Origin: Neoechinorhynchus agilis
Lineage: Eukaryota > Acanthocephala
Length of the DNA: 64,000 nt
NCBI GenBank assembly: GCA_051530055.1
Contig: CM121341.1
Coordinates: forward strand, 12,710,001-12,774,000
Direction of reading: 5' to 3'
The notes below the pieces were generated by a model. That model saw only the letters and a list, made by a program, of their open reading frames with translations, had not been told where the DNA came from and ran no database searches. The position numbers and the translations under genes were made by a program. The stretch's first letter is position 1. Every line of letters begins with the position of its first letter. Below, piece by piece: positions 1 through 11,295 of the stretch.

Positions 1-1075
1 GTTGGCAGCATCCCCTGATGAATGGTCTCAGATAAACATAGCGAAAAGAATATTTCTCTGTAGAAAAAGATAGGGCTGTTTCTTCACCTAGTGATGTGAG
101 ACCTATCTCCATTGAGAATTCGTTTGTTTCCATATACGAGCGAGTTCTGGCCAAAATTATAATGGATTTTTCTTTTAAACATCACCTTATTGATGAGCGC
201 TGTCATGATTTCCTCCCAGGGAAATCTGTTCATACTGCAATTGCTCAAATAATGGATAACCTTTTTAGTCACCCCAAGTCAACAAACATTCTTATCTCTT
301 TCGACATATCTAAAGCTTTTGATAATATTGACATTGCTTTTATGGTGAATATTTTGAGATTTTTTTGTTTTCCTTTTAATATAATTGCTAGGGTGAACAA
401 CATTATGAAATGTAAACGATTTTTCTTTGCAGCTGAGGTTCCTCAAGGCTCACCTTTATCACCCATACTTTTTGCTTGGCAACTCAATTTTTGATTAGAA
501 ATTGCACGATTTGTAGAGCGTCACTATGTACGCCGATGACCTTACTGTAGTTGTCAAAGAGTTAAATTATATGAGAGGACGTGCGAAACTGGTTGCCGTG
601 CTGAAGCTTTTAAAAATCCCACCTACCTCAAATGGGTCTCTCTTTGAATGAAAAGAAGACGAAATTTTTAATCAAATCTAAATCTCGAGTGGGTAAGAAC
701 ATCCGGGATTATATCAAGGATTTTTTGGGTTAGATTTCGACCCTGCTTATAAGAAGCTTGATATTTTAGGTTATACTTTCACTAATAACCTCTCGCCCGC
801 CTCCGATATACACAAGATGAAAAAACTTCAAAAGACAGCCAGAGTTAAGGCGGGACGTGCCGTTCGTATTAGGCTTAGCGCCAATTTCAAGCCTAGTTTT
901 TTATTCCAGAGGAAGGCCTCCAGAACAACGCCTAAAATTCCGCTGTGTATTTTTGAAAATCCGGTCGAGACTACCCTTTGAGTGGATTTCCTCAGCAGAC
1001 TGGGCCAATAAATCCATGCAGTGGATCGGATTGTGACTTCCAAAAACGGATATTAACTAGTACAGAATGTTGCTT
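1..1075 (+). mobile_element. LINE family A, reverse transcriptase fragment (copy 1)
   Basis: A degraded non-LTR reverse transcriptase. Positions 96-494 read RPISIENSFVSIYERVLAK, then GKSVHTAIAQ, the first catalytic box FDISKAFDNIDI and the primer-grip box PQGSPLSPILFA. The polymerase active site YADDLTVVVKE continues in another frame at about 526-570, and the thumb motif FYSRGRPPEQ lies near 895-925. The same order of motifs recurs at 39.9-41.3, 41.7-42.7, 44.4-45.1, 47.2-48.5 and 63.2-64.0 kb, so this is one dispersed family. At least one frameshift (about 494-520) and several stops break it. The 5' part lies outside the window or is lost. Confidence 0.85.
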
Positions 1076-1169
1076 CAGTTATTCAGCGACAGCGTTCGAT
1101 CCATGGTTTGCCTTTGAATAAATTTTTTTTGCTCCGATCAACAGCGATCGACAATGCGCTGTTATCGTT

Positions 1170-1380
1170 GAGCGCTGCAGCGGAGGGTGGCAAACGGCCA
1201 CCCACTTCTCTGAGAATACCGGTGCCTCTCTGGAGGTATCTGAGGATCTGGAGGGAAGTACAAAAGCTCTTTACCGCGTATGGTTTTAGAGTTCAAGTGA
1301 TTTCATTCGCTTCCCTAATCCACAATATGGGTTTGGCTGTATGCCTAATAGGGAAAAGTCGAGTACGGGATTTTCTAGAA
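1170..1380 (+). repeat. S-family short repeat with a 5' hairpin
   Basis: The segment with CTGAGGATCTGGAGGGAAGT, the block CTCTTTACCGCGTATGG and the block TTCATTCGCTTCCCT recurs at about 11.70, 12.19, 17.37, 20.85 (reverse) and 21.11 kb. It begins with a hairpin, GGGTGGC-AAACG-GCCACCC, at 1185-1203. That hairpin and its flanking bases recur at 36,997-37,015. No coding capacity is seen. It is probably a short non-autonomous repeat. Confidence 0.6.
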
Positions 1381-1601
1381 CACTTAAATGTTGCGTCATT
1401 TTAAAGAATTTTGTCGAATATCGGCAATTGTGTCGTTTATTTTTGGAAATCCAGAGATTTAAAAATAACCAAATCACTACGCTTACCGGGGTTTTTGCTC
1501 GTTCTTCGCATGGAGAACCTTTTTCCCTTTAGTTAAAAGGACTAAAGCGTAGGAAGCTTAAAACATTTCATACTCGAGTTAAAATGTTTTTAAGTTTTGA
1601 T

Positions 1602-1638
1602 ACTCAAGTCTTTTTACAAAGTTTAAAAAGACTTGAGT
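1602..1638. repeat. Short inverted repeat (hairpin)
   Basis: ACTCAAGTCTTTTT and its reverse complement AAAAAGACTTGAGT are separated by a few bases, giving a near-perfect 14-15 bp stem. Imperfect direct repeats of the same motif occur just upstream at 1571-1600. It lies upstream of the gamma-glutamyl hydrolase gene; no function is evident. Confidence 0.6.
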
Positions 1639-1768
1639 GTTTGAAGTTAAAATCACTTCAGTCGTTGCCTTCCGTTACTACCTCTTGTTGCTGTTGATAT
1701 TCGCCACTTTCAAGTGACTGCCGAGAATGCGTTCGTTTAAAACTCTGAAATATTTGAACTAGACACGA

Positions 1769-3419
1769 ATGATCATTAACAAAAAGGAGCAAACGGATTT
1801 TGGTTTAGTCAACACGAAACTACGAGGGCTGCCATTAGTCATCGGTAAGAGTGATTAAAAAACTCATAAATTCTATTGCTTATTGAAGGAGTAATCGCAC
1901 AGGAAGCGACAAGCGTTTATCCTGAACTTACCAGTTATTCTTATATAGCGGCATCGTATGTTCGATACATCGAGTCTGCAGGTGGAATCGCTTTATTAAT
2001 CAGGTAAATTCAATATTTTGTTTCCATCTCCCAGTTAAAAAGTTTTAGGCTCAAAAAAGACGACGATTATTATAAGTACATTTTTGAAAACATTCATGGA
2101 GTTTTGGTGCCGGGCGGTGGAGCGTGTATTGAAAAATCCGAATACGCCAGGGTTTCAAAAATATTCTACGATTTGGCCATTGAGGTTAGTAAACTAAAAT
2201 AATAAAATTAACAGCGAATATTTTCTTTGTCAGGTTTTCTGAATCTTAAAACCTAACATGTTTGTATTTGTATCGATCAGCCTATCTATCTTTTGTTTTT
2301 AATAAGATTGATTTCAAAAAAATCAGCTTAAAAGCCGTCAAAATCCTAATGCCTTGACAATAACATCTAAGAATTCCTTATATTCAATATGAAGTAATCA
2401 ATAGAATCAACAGTAAAGCAGTATAGCAATTCAAGCCTTTTTTTAACTGTATAGATTTTCGAATGGTCACAAAATGCCCTTTTTTATTTGTAAAGGAACT
2501 TTAAGAATTTGCCTTCCATCATGCACGCCTTGATAATTCGTTCTTAATTGTTGCCGCAACAAGAATAAAACTACTTTTCCAAATATAGGCTAATGAAAAA
2601 GAGATCGTATTTCCAATAATGGGGATTTGTCTAGGATTTGAGCAGTTATTGTACTTGGCATCCGACAAGAATCCACTGAGTCGCTGTAGAGGTTTGGATT
2701 ACAATACCTCTCTCATAAAAGCTGAAGACTGGGATAACTGTCAAATGTTGAAGAATTTACCCGTCGAATTAGAGAGCAAAATATTAAGCGAGGATATTTG
2801 TTACAACAGTCACGAATACTGTGTTCGAATGGAGGTGTCTGATTGTGATTTCGTTCTATAACTCAACACGCAACTTTTAAATTTTAGACCTATGAAAACG
2901 ATAAATCACTGAAGAATACTTTCCGTGTTGGCGCAATGAGTAAAGATAAAGATAAAAAACGGTCTTACATTGCATTCGCCGAAGGTTATCAGTTGTTTTA
3001 AAATCTATACTACTATTGAATATTTCATTAAAGCGAGAAACTGGCCGTTTTATGCCATTCAGTGGCATCCCGAAAAACCGCTATTTGAATGGAGCCGCGA
3101 CACATTGACGAGATCAAGGGACAGCGTAAAATGCGCGCAGTATTTAATCAATCATTTTCTCGATAAAGGTAATCGTCGTTTGTTAGAATTTCACTAGAAT
3201 TCCATCTCAGCATATCAATGCACTCATAAATTCAAATTGGAGAACTTCCAATTGCTTAGTTATAAATATCATGCGTCCTTTACGGCTACCACTTCACATT
3301 TCATGGAATGCTACATTTTCGACGATTCAAAAAGCGACGAAGAAATGGCCCGTGAAGACTTGCACGTAATTGAAAAGATGGTTTCAAATGTGAACTTGGA
3401 GGACGTTAAACCTATGTGA
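1769..3419 (+). CDS. GGH: Gamma-glutamyl hydrolase (folylpoly-gamma-glutamate hydrolase)
   Basis: A class-I-glutamine-amidotransferase-like peptidase (family C26) that cleaves gamma-linked glutamate chains from folates. Seven exons are inferred: 1769-1844, 1889-2003, 2049-2184, 2589-2834, 2888-2984, 3034-3168 and 3211-3419. Four introns are 42-53 nt, one is 45 nt and one is about 400 nt. Visible landmarks are PLVIGVIAQE near the start, IAASYVRYIESAGG, VLVPGGG, the nucleophile elbow GICLGFEQ (Cys), the catalytic-His motif AIQWHPEKPLFEW, and the family C-terminal motif HFMECYIFD. The protein is about 340 aa, close to the usual 310-320. The start Met at 1769 follows an in-frame stop at 1760. Two points differ from the animal norm: no signal peptide is seen, although the family is usually lysosomal or secreted, and about 33 acidic residues follow CYIFD. 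An alternative upstream leader exon cannot be excluded. Confidence 0.93.
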
Positions 3420-3425
3420 TTTAAC

Positions 3426-3431
3426 AATAAA
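3426..3431 (+). promoter_or_regulatory. Polyadenylation signal AATAAA of GGH
   Basis: An AATAAA hexamer begins seven bases after the GGH stop codon. That is very close, implying a short 3' UTR if it is used. Confidence 0.45.
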
Positions 3432-4737
3432 TGAATGATCAGCCGACCAGCGAAAATTAGAATTGACATTGATTTTAGAAGAGCGATTAATCGTTGTATT
3501 TGCCAAACTTTGATACTAAAATCGGGATTTGTGATTAAAAACCTGCTTTGCTGGTAGTGAAATATTCGAAAAAGATTGTAACGAGAACAATATCCGTTGT
3601 TGCATTTATTAAAAGTAGTCTTCATCGTTAAGGACGATCATCGATTTTCCAGAGCTGAATGATTTTGTATTCGTGGAGAACGTTGATCGCTCTACCGATC
3701 AAGTGCGAATTGTGAATTTCAGCATTGCTGAACTTGTTAACAATTTGGGTTTTATCACGTTAGAAACACGATTGGTATAAAAGAGAAGCCGTTCTTCCTA
3801 CACCTTACTGATATCCATAATCCGGACACAAATTTCGTTAATCCTTTTTAATCTCTCGCTCTTCCACTTTCTGTACCGCTTTTCACTAAACACCTTTGAT
3901 GCAGATTCCTCCGAGTAAGAAGATTCGAAATTTAAGTGGATATTAAATGTTTTCCTGTTATTCGTGTGAATCTATGAATCAAGCGTGCATAAAGAACAAA
4001 TCTAGAGAAAAAGAGCTTCCAGTGATAAACATTCCAAATTCACTAAAACTAGCGATGAAGATTATTACGACTTTTATCAGAACATTCGAGTGGAAGAGAG
4101 CGAAATCCGGCTTACGTTCATGTCTAACAGAGTAATCAAATTTCAATCAAATATTTAGAATTTTATTTTGTGAGAAACGGCCTCTGACTTCATATTAATA
4201 AAGCATCAAATTGGGTTCATCGTTTCTTCTTTACTTTCCGTTGATGTAGAAGGACAAGTTTCAAATATTTGCATAGAAACGGATGGGTACTGCTGATTTA
4301 AAGGAAAACTTATTAAACGGTATGTAAAGACTTTTTATCCGTTTGATTAAGATACAAATGATATTTTGTATTAGTGAGTGTAGTTCCTCTCAATGTAACT
4401 TATACAACGTATTTTTTGAGAATCGGCACAAGGAAGATTTTGAATTTCGGTAGATTATTCGTGATTCCTTGGGTGTCTTTGCGATCAATTGACTGTTCAG
4501 ATCAAAGAAGACTGATAAATTATGCGCCTAACCGTTGATCAGTGACGTTTCTGCAGGTTTAAAAGCAAATTCGGGAGTCTTTATTCAGAGCAAAAGCCGA
4601 ATGGTAAAGCTCTTATAGTTTACTATAGTTTCCAACGTAAATCCGATATTTATGGCTAAAATATGGTTATAAGTGTTGCTCACATGCACACGTCTTGTTA
4701 AACCCGGCGATTACAATGGTTGAACTTTACACATCAT
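3432..4737. other. Intergenic region, no gene recognised
   Basis: AT-rich sequence between GGH and the NDE1 homolog. One open stretch on the plus strand at about 3630-3780 could be an exon (it contains IIDFPELNDFVFVENVD), but it has no start codon and no family match. A 62-codon frame at 3947-4135 starts MFSCYSCESMNQAC. Neither can be supported as a gene. Confidence 0.4.
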
Positions 4738-5954
4738 TTAGGTAGTGCTGCCATTTGAGACAATTTTGCTTATTGCCTTTAAACAATAAGGTTTTTTAGT
4801 TGTTTTTTCAAAATTTGAACACAGGTTTACCTCTATGTTATTCAGCACTTTGCGAACCATACTTCCTGCAAGGTTTTGACTACGTTGGACTTTTGCAATT
4901 CGATCGGAATTGCCGTTCGATCGAACACCACTATCTCCATCCGATGGGATGTATTTGTATCCATGACTAAACTTTTGAAGCAGCGGGGTTAAATTATTAT
5001 TACTCTGGGCTTGGCCATTATTTTCCCCATTTCGTGATTCAATTCGCTTGTTGTTCCGTACACTTGATATCTCGTCTTTAAGCAACTGGACTTGTTCTTT
5101 AAATTTGGATCTCTCGATTTCCAGTTCGGTCTCTTGGAGAACTGTTTTCTCAAGAACCTACCGGAAAGTAATGAAGGATATTATGGGAGCAAGTTAAAGT
5201 AAAAAAATTAGTTTCCTAATACATTTTCGAAAATTCAGAGCACTGATCGATATTTGTTCATTTTAATGGCACTCTTCAAAAGTAACCTAATTCGGATTAA
5301 CCGAAATAAAATATTTATTTGCCTAATGCAAGTAAGCAACTTTTAAGTACGTAAAATGATCAAAGCCGAAATGCAAAAAAAACAAGTGGTAAAGAAATGA
5401 ATGTTTGATTGCACGATTAAATTGAAGTTGTGAGCATTGTGTATACCCTGTTTAATTCAGCTTCACATTTTTCCATCGATGCCTTCATAATCCTCCCGGC
5501 TCGTTCCATATCTTCATTGGTTCTTTCCAAACTCTTAATTCGTTCCTTTAGCTCACAAATCACGGACTCTTTCGACTGAATGGTCATTGACATTTGCTCA
5601 CACTTTCGTCGGTTCTGATCCTTTAAAATATCGTTCTCTTCCTGTATACTTTTTATTCGTAAAAATCTAAAGCATTCAATTGAAATATAAATCCAACCTG
5701 TTTCGCTTTCAACTGCTTTTCTACAGCATGGACCCTGTTTTCAACCTTCTTTAAAGCTCGTTCATATTCTTCAAGTTGACTTTTAGACTCCGCTTCTAAT
5801 TCGGTTGATGTTTTATGATAATCCATATAGTCAGCGTGTAAAGATTCGTACCTTTAAACGCACAAAGTAAATCATTTCTTTATAAATGCTCAACAAACGC
5901 CGCTTTCCAATATTCAACAGCAGTATTGTCACGCTCAGAATAATCTTCTTCCAT
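4738..5954 (-). CDS. NDE1/NDEL1: Nuclear distribution protein NudE homolog (NDE1/NDEL1)
   Basis: A coiled-coil scaffold that binds LIS1 and dynein and acts in nuclear positioning, mitosis and neuronal transport. Four exons are inferred on the minus strand: 5899-5954, 5698-5851, 5447-5641 and 4738-5157, joined through GT-AG introns of 47-289 nt, giving 274 aa. The N-terminus holds AVEYWKAAYESLHADY, matching the family's YWK start. Residues about 15-165 are almost continuous heptads rich in Glu/Lys (ELEAESKSQLEEYERAL, SLERTNEDMERAGR). The C-terminal block QNLAGSMVRKVLNNIE matches the family's conserved helix containing VGDLLRKVGALE. The linker is Asn/Ser-rich. Vertebrate proteins are about 335-345 aa, so this one is shorter in the linker and tail. 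The Met at 5954 is the first in frame after a plausible 5' leader. Confidence 0.85.
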
Positions 5955-7296
5955 CTGAAAGAGAGCTTAAAATTAGTTAAAAAATGATTAAAATTATTTC
6001 GAATTTTAGATTTTGGTAATCATTTGGAGATTTCTCGATCACTTTGTGGATCTAAAATTCCTTTTGAATTAAAAGTACGGAGCATGTCGAGTCGATGAAC
6101 ATTTCTTAAACGGTTCAATAGATTAATAGTTTTTAGTATGAAAATACAAAAAAAGAAGAAATATAAAGACTGTCCATTCTTAATATCCAGTTTTGTATTT
6201 TCGAAAATAAACACTTGAATGGGCTGTTGTAATGGCAAAAGGAAAAATCTTTGAGCTTTCGACGTCTTACAGTACACAAAAAAGTTCAAAAATCGAGAAT
6301 GAGCAATCTTTGCTTTTATGTTCATATGGAAAACTACGTTTTTAATAAATCGTCTAATAAAAGCATAGGCTATATAAAAAATAAGAGCTTCTATAGGTTT
6401 GAGAGACTTAGAATAGAAACGAATCATCGATTTGATTTCCCTGCATCTTTCAACATGTCTTTAACAGGAGGGCCAAGCGACTAATCTTAAAAAAGTAACC
6501 GATTTTTTGCTCGAATTTTTTCAATATAAACCGTTTACCGCCGATGGAGTCCATTTGACAAGTCAAAACTGAAAACACGGCTACTAATCTAGTAGAAAAT
6601 ACGGAATTCAAAACTCTTTTTTAACACTTCAAGCAATGATCTTTGATTTTGAAAGATAAACCGTGAAATTTGATTAGCGATTGAACATAATACTTGTCCA
6701 TTTAATAATCAACAGAGAAAATCCTTCGAGATAATCGGTGCATAATTTCGGTGAAAATAGTCTCGGGCATGACCAAAAATTGATTTATTTGAAATGTTGC
6801 TAACGAGCTTTTACACATTAGAAGACTTTTTATAAAATCATGTCATCGCCCGAATTCCAACAACCATTGAATAAGCTCCAAACGACTAGAAAAACTTAAG
6901 AATCGTATTTCAAAGCACATAAACACGAGACATTCGACTTGTAAAGGTCAAGCAATGAAGGCGATCTGAAAGAATCGTCATCTAATTTTGGAATTATTGT
7001 TTCTATTACTAACAAACTGATGATAAACCCGACGAGGCTTGATACGTCTTCAAGAAACAAAATCATTTACCGCGGATGTAGAATTCTAAACCATAATTTC
7101 AATCAAATTCCACCCCCCCCGCGGTACCTCATCACATATCGACATTATCTAATTTTGTCCTTTGAAACATAAACTGCTTTCCAGACGATTATTTGTTTAT
7201 CAGCTAAGAGATAGAGTTGCGATTTTATCACTTGTATTGTTGTCCGAATGTCTTAGACATTCCTGAAGAAATAAGCACGTTGATTTCGGAATTCCT
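5955..7296. other. Intergenic region, AT-rich, no gene seen
   Basis: No frame here shows a recognisable family or good splice architecture. Frames of 77-135 codons at 6020-6484 overlap on opposite strands and are low in complexity. A C8 run with CGCGG follows near 7114. I see nothing else to name. Confidence 0.5.
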
Positions 7297-7606
7297 ATTG
7301 AAAAATGGGGCATAAAGATACTTAATTCGAGCGACGGCACGAACAAGGTAGAATGTTGCTTGAACATCATCCACAAAACGACACTTAGTCATTTCGACGA
7401 AGCATGAGGAGCTTTTTTACGGATCTCGGCGGAATGTGCCGTTTCCGGAATATTGAAAAATGGGGCATAAAGATACTTAATTCGAGCGACGGCACGAACA
7501 AGGTAGAATGTTGCTTGAACATCATCCACAAAACAACACTTAGTCATTTCGACGGAGCATGAGGAGCTTTTTTACGGATCTCGGCGGAATGTGCCGTTTC
7601 CGGAAT
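7297..7606 (+). repeat. Tandem duplication, 155-bp unit x 2
   Basis: A unit starting ATTGAAAAATGGGGCATAAA at 7297 repeats at 7452 with only a few substitutions seen (for example ACGACA versus ACAACA). Each unit ends with GTGCCGTTTCCGGAAT. No open frame crosses both units. The high identity points to a recent duplication. Confidence 0.85.
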
Positions 7607-8145
7607 GAGTCGTCTAGTTGATTTTAATGGTGATCCGGAGAAAAGCTATAAAGCAAATATTCAGATATTGGTCTGAAGAGGAATCGTTAAAGTACTCATA
7701 GCGATCATTTCTATAGTTTGAATCTCAACTGTCTGCACCACAACAGAAAGCAAGCGAAGGAAATTTGAAGCTGATTTTCGCAGTGAGAATTGTCACCATC
7801 TTCTAAAACTTAATTTTGAATTATAGGATCGATTTTCAATTTTCATGTGTACGGTCATCGCGCAGTCTATTGGCAAATCCGAGACCTTATTGAGATTTCC
7901 CGGAAAAACAACTCTCCTCAAGTCGTATAGAAGAGAACTAAGAGAGAGATTTACAATTAATGGTATAAAAAAACCACAGCGACTGTCTATTGATTGTGAA
8001 TGCAATTCAGTCATATTTCGTAATTGAATCATTTTTTGAATTTTTTATGACTATGATATGTCTTTGTGATTGAACGGGCGTGAATCACCCTTTGACATTT
8101 GGTTCGGCGACATTCTGTTAGGTTGTTGTAAAGAATTTTTTTGTT
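7607..8145. other. Intergenic region, no gene seen
   Basis: Between the 155-bp tandem repeat and the foldback repeat at 8.15 kb. Frames of 60-79 codons at 7793-8032 lie on both strands opposite each other, with no family resemblance. Confidence 0.4.
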
Positions 8146-8149
8146 TACA

Positions 8150-8312
8150 TATGTATTTTTGGTGATGAGAGAAGAATAGATATTGATGTCCGTCTCGTCG
8201 GACTTCAAATTTTTAATTTTCAATATTTTAATAACCTAAAGAAGTCCGACGAAATTGATGAAATATTTTTGAATTAATACATTTAATCTTTATTCTTTTC
8301 TCATCACAAAAA
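8150..8312. repeat. Foldback repeat with degraded hammerhead-like arms
   Basis: The left arm contains GGTGATGAGAGAAGAATAG followed by GTCCGTCTCGTCGGACTTC. The right arm contains GAAGTCCGACGAAAT, then GATGAAATATT, then TTCTTTTCTCATCAC. The arms are inverted copies. The same layout occurs at 10.62-10.81 kb. The right arm keeps the order AAGAAGTCC...GAAATATT seen in better hammerhead-like copies, but the core is mutated (CTAAAGA). Confidence 0.65.
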
Positions 8313-8404
8313 CGTTTTGTTAATAAAAAATTTGCTGTGAGTTTTTGTTTAAACATTTATGCTTCTATCCACAGCTCCATTAGAGTTCAAACACACACAT
8401 GAAT

Positions 8405-11295
8405 TCACTTGAGCTCATCATCACCCACAAATTCGAAGATTCTGCAGATAACGTCCCTGGGAATGGGCCTGTATATTGGATTAGAGGATTTGCATTCAGA
8501 ATCGTGACATTTGAAGAAATAAACTCTCTCCGCCAAATCTATATTGATCCTAAATACAAGCGAGGTTTCTTCGACAAACCGAACTGCTTCACCTTACTTG
8601 ATGTGATTTGATTTATGGTGTCTTTTCAGTCTATCGCAGTATCTAAATTGGCCTCCAATCTCAAACGAATACATCTTTGAAGCCGGATTGTACGTACGTC
8701 GGACGAACACTCATCGTCTACGTTGTCTTCCCCTCTCATTCACAATGAGTATTCGGGTTCTACACTTCCTAACATGGCCCTGGTGATCGGGTTCATCGAT
8801 TAGCAAACGAATGAACTCATCAAGGCACGGAAACGGCGATTGAAAACCTATTGAGTTTATCGGATGCTTTACTAATTGACTTGTTGATGAAGTCATGACT
8901 GTTTTATCTTCTTTAAAAGTAGCTGCTTCAATGTAAGAAGTTTCCGAATTCGTACCCACATTGCACACTAGTGACCACATGAAAATCTCTCGATCAGCTG
9001 ATCCATGTTTTCCGATTCGCCAAAACGAGTTCTCCTCAGCAACCAAAAGTTCGTCCCGTCGGTTTAATTTAGACGATCTATACATCCTAAAGTTTTGATT
9101 TTTACCATAGACGGCCATGTCGAAGAACCAACAGTGACGAATCGCTTCGTTTTTTTTGCTAGATACCACGTTTAATTTTAAAAGCTCATCGCGTGGAAAT
9201 TTGTCGAGAAATGCTCTCGATTTGGTGCCAGTAATGAACTCTGCGAGAATAGTTTTTTCGCAGGGTTATACAAGCTCTCGATGTGCATAATTTTTATTTG
9301 ATTCAATTTTTTAAATATAAGGTTTTGTATTCTTTTTGTAGTTTTGGCTTTTCCGATATTTCACGTCAGAATGAGAAACCTTGCGAAAATGTCGGAATTA
9401 TCCGAGAGGTAAAATATTGGGGAAATAAATTAGTAAAAGTTTAAATTCGGGGTTCCCTTCGAAGACAATAAGGATTTGTATACATTTTGAAAAACGTCGT
9501 CAGATTTAGTTAAAGTGGGGCGATCACCAAAAGTCTTGGGGTCAAGAGAATCTGATGATGAGCTGAAAAGCGAATGTAGTTTTAGTGAGATGCTTTACAA
9601 AATTGACCCAAGTTGAGACTGATACTCGTTGATCTTTGTTAAGACTGAGTATAAGGTGAAAAGTATAAGCAATTTTGAATGGTAAAGAGTTTCAACCTCG
9701 CACATGCGTAAGATCCTTATTTTTCTAGAAATGCGTGAAAATATCTTCTCAGATTTCACAGTAGATGATAAGAAAGGTTAAGCTGGATAAACCGAGATCA
9801 TTGCTGGCACTATAAGCGATTCTCTTGTTCTGTAAGGATGCATTCAAGCGCACTTCGGATGCAATTCACCAATGTGCCTATTATTTTCAGTTAGAGAAAT
9901 CAAGAGCAATTACTAACCGGCGACAGCATTTGATGCGAATAGTAGGCGCGGATGGTTGAATATCAGATGCCGACTGAACTTTTGTTCGTTTCTATGAGTT
10001 CACATTGAACATTTTATCAATAACGAGTGCACCACCTTGATTGGAGAACTAAAACGTCTTTGCTAGTCACATCAGGAACTATTAAGAGGGTCGAAATAGC
10101 GATGCATACAATCTAAGAAGATCCATTGAACAAGGGCTCTAAGAGTTCGAATGCACTGACCTCTATGAACATTCGTGTTAATTCGGTTCCTTCCAATTTA
10201 GGGTTTGAATCGATTTTAAATTCGAGATCAAAGTATAACTTGCATGGAGCTCCTTAAAAGGAAATATAGAATAAAAAGCGAAACCCAGTTTTGTTGCACT
10301 GATAAGACCTCGAGCGAACAGGGAGTAAAAAGTCATGAAGTTCAAATACTTTAGTGCTTGTTTATGGCTGAAAAATTGAAGGAATTTATTAAATACGATA
10401 TTTCGGCACAATCTATTGGCGCCGAAATATCGTACTTGATAAATTCCTTCAATTTTTCAGCCATAAAAGAACATAAATAGTTCAATCTTAAAGAGGTGAC
10501 CACATGAGTATATTTATTGGTGTCTGTGAGGTCTTGGATATAACTTAGAGGATCGCAAGCATTATTGTGGTATAATAATTGTATTAAAGTATTTCGTTGT
10601 AAACAAGTTGTTCATATATATGTTTTTTTGGTGATATGAAAAATAAAGATTGATTAATTATTCAAACATTTTTCGTCCGCCTCGTCGGACTTCTTCAGGT
10701 TGTTTGTAAGATTTTTCAAGTATGAAAAACGCATTGGTCCGACGAGACGGGCGAAATATTGGGAATTAATAAATCAATCTCTATTCTTCTCATCACAAGA
10801 GATACATTTAAAGTATTTCGTAGATTTGCGAGGCTCAAAGGTGTTGATGCTTTATAGGAGGCATATAAGTGGGGCGCAACCATTGAGTAAAATTTAAACT
10901 GTGAACAGTTTTGACGATACCTTCCAAAATAAGTTCGTAATAATGCCTGAGCCTAGCCGGCAACTGTCTTTACTTGTAAACGCACAATGAAAAATGGTCT
11001 AAAATGCAAGAACTTACTTGTAAAAGTGGTAAAGATCATTATACGATGTTACAATAAATATCCGCCGTCCACCGCCAGCAACCGACTCAAAAGAAAACGC
11101 GTGAACGTCTATGGATTCATGATCAGTGTTGAATTCGTTCATGTGATCAACCGCCTGAGTCAAGGTTTTAAAAGCCTTCCATCTTGCATGGATTGGGTTA
11201 ATCAGATGAATATCGTATGGAGCGACTGCTCGTCGAGGATGGATAATCGGCATAATGTCATAACGCTCAGCACGACGTTCAATGGACCTTAGCAA
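8405..11295 (-). CDS. PRIMPOL: PrimPol, DNA-directed primase/polymerase
   Basis: An archaeo-eukaryotic primase family enzyme that re-primes stalled DNA replication in nucleus and mitochondria. Exons inferred on the minus strand: 11018-11295, 10921-10946 (26 nt), 10161-10252, 10036-10112, 9918-9991, about 9810-9877, about 9250-8764, 8598-8709 and 8405-8549. Landmarks in order: IDVHAFSFESVAGGGRRIFI; the metal-binding motif APCKLYFDLEF (Asp and Glu of DLE); EQKFSRHLIF; DMAVYGKNQNFRMYRSSK; FQSPFPCLDEF; RYCDRLKRHHKSNHIKINID; and the zinc-finger start VYFFKCHDSECKS. Each matches the human protein in order. The protein stops about 30 residues after the Cys-His region, so the acidic RPA-binding tail of vertebrates is not seen. 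The exon between 9810 and 9250, which should hold the remaining catalytic region, is not resolved. Introns hold foldback repeats. Confidence 0.88.
9343..9500. repeat. Family-2 hammerhead-like repeat in a PrimPol intron
   Basis: Contains AATGTCGGAATTATCCGA, then AAAATATTGGGGAAATAAAT, TTAGTAAAAGTTTAAAT and TCGAAGACAATAAGG. The same blocks recur at 15.78-15.91 kb and as an array at 24.5-25.15 kb. TCGGA/TCCGA can pair as a stem directly before a GAAA-like box in better copies. Confidence 0.6.
10361..10467. repeat. Long perfect-like palindrome (foldback) in a PrimPol intron
   Basis: TTTATGGCTGAAAAATTGAA and the bases up to TATTTCGGC (10,361-10,407) are followed after about 12 bases by the reverse complement (10,420-10,467), with two mismatches noticed. 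A relaxed half copy occurs at about 14,538-14,612. The arms contain GAAATATCG, as in the hammerhead-like repeats, but no CTGANGA box in the right place. Confidence 0.85.
10618..10805. repeat. Foldback element with hammerhead-like motif (10,671-10,698, minus)
   Basis: Left arm: TTGGTGATATGAAAAATAAA to CTTCTTCAGG; right arm: GTCCGACGAGACGGGC to CTATTCTTCTCATCACA, inverted. The minus strand of the left arm reads CTGAAGA, stem GTCCG/CGGAC with loop ACGAGG, then GAAA. The right-arm copy keeps the stem and GAAATATT but lost CTGAAGA. The element sits in the PrimPol intron between the 26-nt exon and the DLE exon. Confidence 0.7.

Noticed and set aside
3620-3785. Extra exon after GGH
   Set aside because: Open but without start, splice partner or homology; GGH already ends with its family C-terminal motif.
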